Assembly (NCBI GenBank): GCA_002367255.1
Contig: DFBD01000164.1
Span: 2,996 to 10,903, forward strand
DNA: 7,908 nt
Source of the DNA: Rhodobacterales bacterium UBA3089
GTDB taxonomy: Bacteria > Pseudomonadota > Alphaproteobacteria > Rhodobacterales > Rhodobacteraceae
Direction of reading: 5' to 3'
Both the position numbers and the translations under genes were made by a program. This document shows positions 1-6,057 of the stretch, piece by piece. The notes under the pieces are model-generated. The model worked only from the letters and a program-made list of their open reading frames with translations. It made no database searches and was not told where the DNA came from. Position 1 is the stretch's first letter. The number at the start of each line of letters is the position of its first letter.

Positions 1-401
1 GCGATGGCACGTTGGGCGAGGCGTTATTGGCACCAACTAAGCTTTACGTCCGTTCTGGTCTTGCTGCCTATCGCGCTGGCGGGTTGCATGCCTTGGCGCA
101 TATTACAGGGGGTGGGTTGACCGAAAACCTGCCACGTGCGTTGCCCCAAGGACTTGGCGCCAATATCGACCTGACGGCGTGGAACCTGCCGCCCGTCCTT
201 AAATGGCTGGTCGATCAAGCTGGCATGTCGCAAGCGGAACTGTTGAAAACCTTCAACTGCGGCATCGGCATGATCGCCGTCGTTTCGCCAGACCGCGCCG
301 AGGCTTTGCAAACGATATTTGAAGAAAACGGTGAAACGATCTTTACGCTGGGGACAGTGGTTAAGGGCGAAAACGTTACCTACGCTGGAACGCTGGCATG
401 A
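1..401 (+). CDS. purM: Phosphoribosylformylglycinamidine cyclo-ligase (AIR synthetase), 3' part
   Basis: Only the C-terminal 132 residues or so are present, read from base 3 in frame; the N-terminal ATP-binding half lies outside the window. PurM closes FGAM to aminoimidazole ribonucleotide with ATP, a cytoplasmic step of de novo purine synthesis. Visible family motifs are GEALLAPTKLYV at the very start, HITGGGLTENLPR (a glycine-rich loop of the AIRS C-terminal domain) and FNCGIGM, all in the order and spacing I know from E. coli PurM. The TGA stop overlaps the ATG of purN (ATGA, 398-401), so translation of the two is probably coupled. The purMN order is common in proteobacteria and supports both calls. 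No frameshift or missing motif is seen in the visible part. Confidence 0.97.
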   Translation, partial: DGTLGEALLAPTKLYVRSGLAAYRAGGLHALAHITGGGLTENLPRALPQGLGANIDLTAWNLPPVLKWLVDQAGMSQAELLKTFNCGIGMIAVVSPDRAEALQTIFEENGETIFTLGTVVKGENVTYAGTLA

Positions 402-994
402 AAAAGCGGGTCGCCATTCTGATTTCGGGTGGTGGTTCCAACATGGTGGCGCTTGCAAAGGATATGGATTCAGGGCATCCGGGCGAACCTGTTCTGGTGC
501 TATCGAATAATCCCGATGCTGGCGGCTTGTCTAAAGCGGCCGACATGGGCATTCCGACGGCGGTTGTTGACCACCGTTCTTTTAAGGGGAATCGGGGGGC
601 GTTCGAGGCTGAACTGCATACGGCGCTGCTGGCGGCAAACCCCGACATTATATGTCTGGCGGGTTTTATGCGCATACTGACGCCCGACTTCACAGCGAAA
701 TGGGAGGGGAAGATGTTGAACATTCATCCCTCGATCCTGCCTTTGTTTACGGGGTTGCACACGCACCAGCGCACACTGGATGCGGGAATGGCGGTGCATG
801 GTTGCACGGTTCATCGTGTAACAGCCGAGCTGGATGGTGGGCCGATTTTGGGGCAAGCGGTGATCCCTGTTCATGCGAATGACACGCCCGACGATCTGGC
901 GGCGCGATTATTGCCAATGGAGCATAGACTCTACCCCGCCGTGTTGCGTAAGTTTGCGGATAGCGACGACACGAAGGTCGCGTTGTTTTCCTAA
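398..994 (+). CDS. purN: Phosphoribosylglycinamide formyltransferase 1 (GAR transformylase)
   Basis: The 198-residue protein has the normal PurN size. It transfers a formyl group from 10-formyl-tetrahydrofolate to GAR, the third step of purine synthesis, in the cytoplasm. The N-terminal phosphate-binding loop is ISGGGSNM (residues 9-16). The catalytic set is complete: Asn108 and His110 in MLNIHPSILP, and Asp146 in AELDGGPI, equivalent to E. coli N106, H108 and D144. GLHTHQRTLDAG (119-130) and HGCTVH (134-139) are further family motifs. The start is the ATG in the ATGA overlap with purM, and the protein opens with the expected MKKRVAILISGGGSN. The next gene follows after 9 nt, so purMN transcription probably continues into it. 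Confidence 0.97.
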   Translation: MKKRVAILISGGGSNMVALAKDMDSGHPGEPVLVLSNNPDAGGLSKAADMGIPTAVVDHRSFKGNRGAFEAELHTALLAANPDIICLAGFMRILTPDFTAKWEGKMLNIHPSILPLFTGLHTHQRTLDAGMAVHGCTVHRVTAELDGGPILGQAVIPVHANDTPDDLAARLLPMEHRLYPAVLRKFADSDDTKVALFS

Positions 995-1003
995 GGACGC
1001 ATT

Positions 1004-2065
1004 ATGAAATTTATCCTCCGAGACGAAGCCCGTGCAACCGAGCGGCGCACGCCTGTGACCCCGAATGATGCAAAAACTTTGCTTGAGGCGGGGTTCGAAA
1101 TTTCGGTGGAGCGTAGTGATAAACGGATTTTTCCGGATACCGAATACGCGGCCGCAGGGTGCGCGTTGGTCAATGCGGGTAGTTGGTTAACGGCCACGGA
1201 TGCTACCATTCTCGGGCTTAAGGAATTGCCCGAGGAGCCCGCCGACCTTAAGGTTCCCTTCATACATTTCGCCCATATCTATAAGGACCAAACCGGTTGG
1301 GAGCAGGAGATTTCCCGTTTCCGTCGCGGTGGTGGACAGCTTTACGATATTGAGTATTTGAGCAAAGAAGAAAAGCGTGTTGCGGCCTTTGGCTATTGGG
1401 CCGGATGGATGGGCGCGGCATTGGCGGCTTGGCGGTTACTGGCGCGGTGGAATGGTGTTGTCGGGCCGGAGGGCGGCGTTAGTAGTTTTGAGTCCAGAGC
1501 GGCGGTTGAGGATATTTTGCGGGGACTTTCTGCGGATTGCATCAAGCCCCGTCGTGCTGTCGTGATTGGGGCGAAAGGGCGATCTGGCACTGGCGCGAGT
1601 GAGGCTTTGAAGTTAGCCGGTTTTGAAGTAACCGAGTGGGACATGGAAGAAACCCGCGATCTGGACCGGGCCGCATTGATGGCGCATGATCTTTTGGTTA
1701 ACTGTGTGTTAATGACCGGGCCGGGTTTGCAGTTGTTGTCGCCTGACGACATCTCCAATCCGTTAAATTTTATCCAGATGATTTCCGATGTGTCTTGTGA
1801 TCCGTTTAGTGATTTCAATCCGCTACCGATTTACGATGCGCCGACGGGCTGGGATGCGCCGTTTATTTCGCTGGGCCAAAACGGTATTCGTGAGGAGATG
1901 GAGTTGACGGCGATTGATAATCTTCCGTCGTTGTTGCCCCGCGAAGCAAGCGAGGATTTTTCGTCGCAGATGGTTAAAGCACTGTTAACCTATCCGGATG
2001 GCGAGGAATGGTTGGCGGCAAAAGCTATATTCGACGCGACGGTTGCCCGCGTGGCCGATGTCTGA
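1004..2065 (+). CDS. Saccharopine dehydrogenase (NAD+, L-lysine-forming), LYS1 type
   Basis: A 353-residue protein of the alanine dehydrogenase/PNT-like fold, close to fungal Lys1 in length and motifs. Lys1 interconverts saccharopine with lysine plus 2-oxoglutarate using NAD. The N-terminal motif ERRTPVTP is at 13-20. Lys73 in GLKELPEE and His91 in FIHFAHIYKDQ match the acid-base pair Lys77 and His96 of yeast Lys1. A Rossmann loop, GAKGRSGTGA, is at 189-198. DVSCDP (262-267) and IDNLPSLLPREASEDFS (304-320) are strong family signatures. Yeast Cys205 appears to be replaced by Ser194. A good Shine-Dalgarno, AAGGA (993-997), overlaps the purN stop and sits 6 nt before ATG. Bacteria rarely make lysine this way, so catabolism of lysine or a stress role is more likely; that is inference. 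No Lys9-like partner is in the window. Confidence 0.92.
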   Translation: MKFILRDEARATERRTPVTPNDAKTLLEAGFEISVERSDKRIFPDTEYAAAGCALVNAGSWLTATDATILGLKELPEEPADLKVPFIHFAHIYKDQTGWEQEISRFRRGGGQLYDIEYLSKEEKRVAAFGYWAGWMGAALAAWRLLARWNGVVGPEGGVSSFESRAAVEDILRGLSADCIKPRRAVVIGAKGRSGTGASEALKLAGFEVTEWDMEETRDLDRAALMAHDLLVNCVLMTGPGLQLLSPDDISNPLNFIQMISDVSCDPFSDFNPLPIYDAPTGWDAPFISLGQNGIREEMELTAIDNLPSLLPREASEDFSSQMVKALLTYPDGEEWLAAKAIFDATVARVADV

Positions 2066-2396
2066 TCCGGTTTCATCTATCCGGAACCTAGGCCCCGCAG
2101 TAGAGGCGGTTTTTGCGCGTGTCGGAATAACCACGGCACAACAGGTGCGGGTGCTTGGCGCGGATGCCGCTTATCGCAAAGTTCTAGAGGCTGGCGACCG
2201 CCCGCATTTCATCGGATATTACGCGCTGGTTATGGGGCTACAGGGGCGACCGTGGAACGATTGTCAGGGAAAAGAGAAAGAAGACCTGCGTAAAAAGTTC
2301 GACCGGATTGTTGCAGAAACAGAGCCGGAAAAGAATAAGGGCCCCTCCGATATCGAAGCGGCCCTTGATAGGCTTGGCGTTAGATCGCCGGATTAG
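2058..2396 (+). CDS. TfoX/Sxy C-terminal domain protein
   Basis: A 112-residue protein made almost wholly of a TfoX C-terminal domain (helix-hairpin-helix-like): [18 protein letters not shown] (7-24), [14 protein letters not shown] (33-46), then [18 protein letters not shown] (51-68). A charged tail follows at about 70-112. The TfoX N-terminal domain of the competence regulators is absent, so a role in competence cannot be assumed; the function of these short proteins in alphaproteobacteria is unknown to me. The ATG at 2058 overlaps the end of the saccharopine dehydrogenase gene by 8 nt. No clear Shine-Dalgarno precedes it, which suggests coupled translation. An upstream in-frame ATG at 1998 would add 20 residues that do not look like the family. 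The stop overlaps the convergent ndk stop, and the tail codons also contain the likely ndk terminator. Confidence 0.85.
   Translation: MSDPVSSIRNLGPAVEAVFARVGITTAQQVRVLGADAAYRKVLEAGDRPHFIGYYALVMGLQGRPWNDCQGKEKEDLRKKFDRIVAETEPEKNKGPSDIEAALDRLGVRSPD
2327..2366 (-). terminator. Candidate intrinsic terminator of ndk, inside the tfoX-like CDS
   Basis: On the minus strand, 26 nt after the ndk stop, AAGGGCC (2366-2360) pairs perfectly with GGCCCTT (2343-2337). Inside, after one G-G mismatch, CTTCG pairs with CGGAG (one G-U pair), closing an ATAT tetraloop. The result is about 12 bp with one mismatch, followed directly by ATTCTTTTC (2336-2328). Hairpin plus U-rich tail is the standard intrinsic-terminator form. 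On the plus strand the hairpin is followed by GATAGG, so it does not look like a terminator for the tfoX-like gene. The folding was done by eye; no energy was computed. Confidence 0.6.
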
Positions 2397-2815
2397 CCAA
2401 CCAGTTCAAGACCGGAGAAGAAGTATGCGATTTCTTCAGCAGCTGTTTCAGGTGCGTCGGAACCGTGAACCGAGTTTTCACCGATCGACAGCGCGAATTC
2501 TTTACGAATTGTACCCTCGTCAGCGTCGGCAGGGTTTGTTGCGCCCATAACTTCGCGGTTTTTCGCGATTGCGTCTTCGCCTTCCAGAACCTGAACCACG
2601 ATAGGCTCGGAGATCATGAATTCGCAAAGTTCGCCGAAGAACGGACGCTCGGAGTGAACGCCGTAGAATGTTTCAGCCTGTGCCAGTGTCAACTGGATGC
2701 GCTTGGATGCAACGATGCGTAGGCCGGCGGCCTCGAACTTGGCGGCGATTGCGCCAGTAAGGTTGCGTTTTGTTGCGTCTGGTTTAATAATCGAGAATGT
2801 GCGTTGGATAGCCAT
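2393..2815 (-). CDS. ndk: Nucleoside diphosphate kinase
   Basis: A 140-residue protein, the usual alphaproteobacterial Ndk length. It passes the gamma-phosphate of ATP to other (d)NDPs through a phosphohistidine and balances cytoplasmic NTP pools. Lys11 lies in SIIKPDA, Tyr51 in [13 protein letters not shown], Arg87 in KNREVMG, Arg104 in TIRKEF, and the active-site His117 in [12 protein letters not shown] (114-125). All are expected Ndk residues. The start is ATG at 2815, giving [14 protein letters not shown], with AAGGAC about 9 nt upstream. An in-frame extension to 2869 encodes sequence foreign to the family. The gene stands alone, convergent with the tfoX-like gene (stops overlap by 4 nt) and divergent from the LysE-type gene. 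Confidence 0.98.
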   Translation of the reverse strand: MAIQRTFSIIKPDATKRNLTGAIAAKFEAAGLRIVASKRIQLTLAQAETFYGVHSERPFFGELCEFMISEPIVVQVLEGEDAIAKNREVMGATNPADADEGTIRKEFALSIGENSVHGSDAPETAAEEIAYFFSGLELVG

Positions 2816-2948
2816 GATATAGGTCCTTGTAATTGGGCCGATCTGGGCCCGTTCAATTCTTTCGCGCATCTAGCACGGGTTGTTTCATTTGAAAACCCCT
2901 TCTAGTTTGCTGCCGGCCACTCTGATATCCAAGCCGAAGGAGGCAGTT
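2816..2948. promoter_or_regulatory. Divergent ndk / LysE-type exporter intergenic region
   Basis: This 133-nt gap between two divergent start codons is the longest non-coding stretch here and by position should hold both promoters. For the exporter, a weak sigma70-like pair is TTGTTT (2880-2885) and TAGTTT (2903-2908), with a 17-nt spacer. An inverted repeat TTTCA-TT-TGAAA (2883-2894) overlaps it and could be an operator. For ndk I find no convincing -35/-10 pair. The ndk leader contains a small hairpin, GGGCC (2835-2839) with GGCCC (2846-2850) and a 6-nt loop, just upstream of its Shine-Dalgarno. All promoter assignments are weak. Confidence 0.35.
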
Positions 2949-3551
2949 ATGTCATTTGAATTTTTTATTACGTCTATGATCGTTATTCTTCTTCCGGGTA
3001 CAGGAGTGATTTATTCAATAGCAATAGGGCTAAGAAGTGGTTTTTTGCTTAGCATCGCGGCGGCGTTCGGTTGTTCACTCGGAATTTTACCTGCGGCAGC
3101 AGCCAGTATAATTGGCTTGGCGGCTCTTTTACACACCAGTGCTTTGGCTTTCATGATCATTAAATACATGGGCGTGGCGTATCTTTTCTATATGGCCTGG
3201 AATATCACGCGCGAGGGCGGCGTACTCGATATTCGTAGCACCCATTCGGTAAATACCGTGTGGCGCGTGGTTCTTGATGGCTTTTTGCTCAACGTTCTCA
3301 ACCCCAAGCTATCTCTTTTTTTCCTCGCCTTTCTACCACAATTCATGCCTGCCGAAGCCAGTGCTACGGATCTATCTTTACACGCCGCAGTTTTTATTGC
3401 CTTAACGTTTTTGGTTTTTGTTGGGTACGGAGCATTTGCCTCTTTGGTTCGCGATCACATCATTAGCAAACCGAAAGTGTTGGCTTGGGTTCGCCGTAGT
3501 TTTGGCGGAGCCTTTGCTCTCCTTGGGGCCAAGCTAGCCTTTAGCGAGTAA
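2949..3551 (+). CDS. LysE/RhtB-family amino-acid exporter
   Basis: A 200-residue, highly hydrophobic protein, the usual size for this family of inner-membrane exporters of amino acids or their analogues. Diagnostic motifs are LLPGTGV (14-20, the family's PG[PT] motif in the first helix), the KYMGVAYLFYMAW segment (72-84), and LNPKLSLFFLAFLPQF (117-132). Membrane segments lie at about 5-25, 32-58, 64-84, 110-132, 145-168 and 182-198. The substrate cannot be told from sequence. The start is ATG 2949 because a strong AAGGAGG (2937-2943) lies 5 nt upstream. The longer reading frame from TTG 2880 has no such site and adds non-family sequence. The coding sequence is AT-richer than its flanks (near 47% GC by hand count, against about 53-62% in lines counted from the next gene), which suggests acquisition by transfer. 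Confidence 0.92.
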   Translation: MSFEFFITSMIVILLPGTGVIYSIAIGLRSGFLLSIAAAFGCSLGILPAAAASIIGLAALLHTSALAFMIIKYMGVAYLFYMAWNITREGGVLDIRSTHSVNTVWRVVLDGFLLNVLNPKLSLFFLAFLPQFMPAEASATDLSLHAAVFIALTFLVFVGYGAFASLVRDHIISKPKVLAWVRRSFGGAFALLGAKLAFSE

Positions 3552-3557
3552 CGCCCG

Positions 3558-3596
3558 TTGACAGCCTCCTGACCTTGGGGCAAAAGCCCCTATGCT
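3558..3596 (+). promoter_or_regulatory. Candidate promoter and start-codon hairpin of the ABC-F gene
   Basis: The 40-nt gap after the exporter stop holds a perfect -35 hexamer TTGACA (3558-3563), with a poor -10, CAAAAG (3581-3586), at 17-nt spacing. That pair would put the transcript start at or next to the ATG at 3592. A second option is CTGACC (3569-3574) with TATGCT (3591-3596), which overlaps the start codon and would exclude it from the transcript. GGGGC-AAAA-GCCCC (3577-3590) forms a 5-bp hairpin ending 1 nt before ATG and contains the only purine-rich Shine-Dalgarno-like stretch. There is no T-tract after it, so it does not look like a terminator for the exporter gene. Confidence 0.35.
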
Positions 3597-5433
3597 AGCG
3601 ATAAAAAACATATCATTCACCCTTGAGGGCCGCAAACTGATCGACAGTTCGACCGTCACGATTCCCTCTGGCCATAAGGTCGGCATTGTCGGGCGCAATG
3701 GCGCGGGCAAAACCACCCTGTTCAAGCTGATCCGCGGCGAATGGGTGCTGGACGAGGGCGAGATTGAAATACCGCGCGGGACGCGGATTGGCGGTATTGC
3801 ACAAGAGGTTCCCTCGGGACCGGAAAGCCTGATCTCGGTGGTTTTGGCAGCGGATGTGGAGCGTACCGAATTGATGGCAGAAGCCGAGACGGCCACCGAC
3901 CCTACCCGCATTTCGGACATATACATGCGCCTTGCCGATATCGAGGCGCATTCGGCCGAGGCGCGTGCGGCAAGCATTCTGCACGGCCTTGGCTTTGACA
4001 ACGAAGACCAACAGCGCCCTTGTTCGGATTATTCCGGTGGGTGGCGGATGCGGGTGGCTTTGGCGGCCGTGCTGTTCTCGCAGCCAGATTTCCTATTGCT
4101 CGACGAGCCGACAAACTATCTGGATCTTGAGGGATCGATTTGGTTGGAGCAATATCTGACCAGATACCCCCATACGGTGTTGATTATTAGCCATGACAAA
4201 GCCTTGCTTAACCGTTCGGTCACGCAAATTCTGCATTTGGACCAACAGAAGCTGACGCTTTACACAGGTAATTACGATACATTCGAAAATACCCGTCGTG
4301 CGAAGTTAGAACAGTTGGTTGCGCAGAAGAAAAAGCAAGATGCGCAGCGCGAGCATATGGAATCCTACATTAATCGTTTCCGCGCGCAGGCGAGCAAAGC
4401 GAAACAAGCACAAAGCCGGATCAAAGCGTTGGCACGGATGGGGACGCTCGCGCCGATTGTTGGCGATCACGTCGCCCCGTTCAATTTCCCGGAACCCGAA
4501 GAGCTTAGCCCGCCGATCATCCGCCTTGAAAACGCCAGCGTTGGCTATGACGACACGGTGATTCTGCGCAATCTGGACCTTCGGATTGACCAAGACGATC
4601 GTATCGCGTTGCTTGGGGCCAACGGACAGGGCAAATCGACGTTTGCGAAGTTGTTGGCGGATCGATTGACGGTTATGGGGGGTAATAAATATGCCTCCTC
4701 GAAACTACGGGTTGGTTTTTTTGCACAGCATCAGGTGGATGAACTTGATCTGGACGAGACACCGATCCAGCACATACACCGTCTGCGGCCCAAGGAATTA
4801 GCTGGGCGGATTCGTTCGCGTCTGGCGGCAGGTGGCATGAATGCGGATATTGTGGACACCAAAGTCGGTAACTTGTCCGGTGGGCAAAAAGCACGCCTTT
4901 CGTTGCTGATCGCGACGATTGATGCGCCGCATCTTATCATCCTCGACGAGCCGACTAACCACCTTGATATCCAATCGCGTGAAGCCTTGGTGGCGGCGTT
5001 GACGGAATACACGGGTGCGGTAATACTGGTTAGCCACGATCAATCCTTGGTGGAATTGGTGGCGGATCGGTTGTGGTTGGTGAAAGATGGGCAAGTCAAA
5101 CCTTACACCGAGGATATGGATGCTTATCGCAAAATGCTTTTGTCCGAACGCGGCGGGGCACCGAAATCCGAAAAGAAACAAAAACTCAAAAAGCCGAAGA
5201 AGGTTACAAAAGAGAAGTTGCGCGAAGAGGTTGCAACCTGCGAAGAACGTGTGACAAAGTTGCAGGAAATGCGCGACAAACTTGACCTGAAAATGGCGGA
5301 GCCCGGTTTTTACGATGGCGAAGCTGCGGCCATTAGCATGTGGCAGAAAAAGCATGTCGAAGTAACGGATGGGTTGGAACGCGCAGAATCTTTGTGGATG
5401 GCCGCTTTAGAGAAACTGGAGGCTAGAGGGTAA
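3592..5433 (+). CDS. ABC-F family ATPase, YheS type
   Basis: A 613-residue soluble protein with two ATP-binding cassettes and no membrane segments, as in ABC-F proteins that act at the ribosome rather than in transport. Cassette 1 has Walker A GRNGAGKT (34-41), signature YSGGW (147-151), Walker B FLLLDEPTN (167-175, Glu172) and switch His201. The inter-domain arm (about 215-300) contains the FRAQASKAKQAQSRIKAL helix typical of the family. Cassette 2 has GANGQGKS (342-349), LSGGQ (428-432), LIILDEPTNHLD (448-459, Glu453) and His482. A lysine-rich stretch (525-540) leads into a C-terminal coiled coil (about 541-611). YSGGWRMR, the EYTGNY-like loop and the tail match E. coli YheS best, rather than EttA or Uup. 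No in-frame ATG, GTG or TTG lies close downstream, so ATG 3592 is the start despite a poor ribosome site. It probably leads an operon with marC. Confidence 0.93.
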   Translation: MLAIKNISFTLEGRKLIDSSTVTIPSGHKVGIVGRNGAGKTTLFKLIRGEWVLDEGEIEIPRGTRIGGIAQEVPSGPESLISVVLAADVERTELMAEAETATDPTRISDIYMRLADIEAHSAEARAASILHGLGFDNEDQQRPCSDYSGGWRMRVALAAVLFSQPDFLLLDEPTNYLDLEGSIWLEQYLTRYPHTVLIISHDKALLNRSVTQILHLDQQKLTLYTGNYDTFENTRRAKLEQLVAQKKKQDAQREHMESYINRFRAQASKAKQAQSRIKALARMGTLAPIVGDHVAPFNFPEPEELSPPIIRLENASVGYDDTVILRNLDLRIDQDDRIALLGANGQGKSTFAKLLADRLTVMGGNKYASSKLRVGFFAQHQVDELDLDETPIQHIHRLRPKELAGRIRSRLAAGGMNADIVDTKVGNLSGGQKARLSLLIATIDAPHLIILDEPTNHLDIQSREALVAALTEYTGAVILVSHDQSLVELVADRLWLVKDGQVKPYTEDMDAYRKMLLSERGGAPKSEKKQKLKKPKKVTKEKLREEVATCEERVTKLQEMRDKLDLKMAEPGFYDGEAAAISMWQKKHVEVTDGLERAESLWMAALEKLEARG

Positions 5434-6056
5434 TGGAACTGGAACTCGCGCTTACCGCATTTGTGACCCTGTTCGTCATCATCGACCCTATCGGGCTAAC
5501 GCCGCTTTTTGTTGCGCTAACCGCAGGACGAACAGCAAAGCAGCGGCGGGGCATCGCAATCCGTGCGGTTCTTACCGCAGCAGGCCTTTTGGCCGTATTC
5601 GGTGTTGCGGGCGAGTTTATGTTGACAAAAATTGGCATCGGCATGCCAGCCTTTCGTATTTCGGGCGGGATATTGTTGTTTCTGACAGCGATTGAAATGT
5701 TGTTTGAAAAACGCACGCCGCGTCGTGAAAAAACCGCAGAAGAGGATGAGGGAACGGACCCTGCCATTTTCCCGATAGCGATGCCGCTGATTGGTGGACC
5801 GGGTGCAATGACCTCGATGATCCTGTTGACGGGGCAATACTCCGGCGACATAGCCAGTCAGGTTATGGTGCATGTCGTGATGTTGGTTGTTCTTCTAATG
5901 GTATTCCTGATGTTCGTGACCAGCGGCGTTATGGAACGTATTCTGGGCCATACAGGTATCAATCTGGTAACACGTTTAATGGGCATGTTCCTTGCCGCCC
6001 TATCCGTCCAATTCGTATTAGATGGTTTGCGCGACTTCGGGTTATACGGCCTTTAG
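5433..6056 (+). CDS. MarC family integral membrane protein
   Basis: A 207-residue protein with about six membrane segments (roughly 4-24, 42-62, 72-90, 115-135, 145-165 and 180-200), the normal MarC (UPF0056) size and topology. Family motifs are IIDPIGLTPLF (16-26), AFRISGGILLFLTAIEML (73-90) and FPIAMPLIGGPGAMTSMI (113-130). A charged cytoplasmic or periplasmic loop, KRTPRREKTAEEDEGTD (93-109), joins the two halves. The biochemical function of the family is not established; an old link to multiple antibiotic resistance in E. coli was not upheld. ATG overlaps the ABC-F stop by one base (TAATG), and GGAGG (5419-5423 region) with GAGGG supplies the ribosome site from inside the upstream gene, so coupled translation is likely. 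Confidence 0.93.
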   Translation: MELELALTAFVTLFVIIDPIGLTPLFVALTAGRTAKQRRGIAIRAVLTAAGLLAVFGVAGEFMLTKIGIGMPAFRISGGILLFLTAIEMLFEKRTPRREKTAEEDEGTDPAIFPIAMPLIGGPGAMTSMILLTGQYSGDIASQVMVHVVMLVVLLMVFLMFVTSGVMERILGHTGINLVTRLMGMFLAALSVQFVLDGLRDFGLYGL

Positions 6057-6057
6057 C

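Noticed and set aside
24..458. Antisense open frame of 144 codons opposite purM/purN
   Set aside because: It opposes two clear genes and its translation has no recognisable domain.
2816..2869. N-terminal extension of ndk
   Set aside because: The added residues do not match Ndk, and the start at 2815 gives the standard 140-residue protein with a proper ribosome site.
2880..2948. TTG-initiated extension of the exporter gene
   Set aside because: The strong AAGGAGG site points to ATG 2949, and the extension is not hydrophobic or family-like.
2885..2960. Direct repeat TCATTTGAA at 2885-2893 and 2952-2960
   Set aside because: Nine AT-rich bases, one copy being the first codons of the exporter; most likely chance, and not flanked by anything suggesting a target-site duplication.
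3577..3590. GGGGC-AAAA-GCCCC as intrinsic terminator of the exporter gene
   Set aside because: No T-tract follows on either strand; the next bases are the ABC-F start codon.
4798..5355. Antisense open frame of 185 codons opposite the ABC-F gene
   Set aside because: It lies wholly within a well-supported gene, shows no family motif, and is the usual shadow of biased codon use on the other strand.
5423..5851. Antisense open frame of 142 codons opposite marC
   Set aside because: A shadow of the MarC reading frame: serine- and proline-rich low-quality translation, no motif, no ribosome site.
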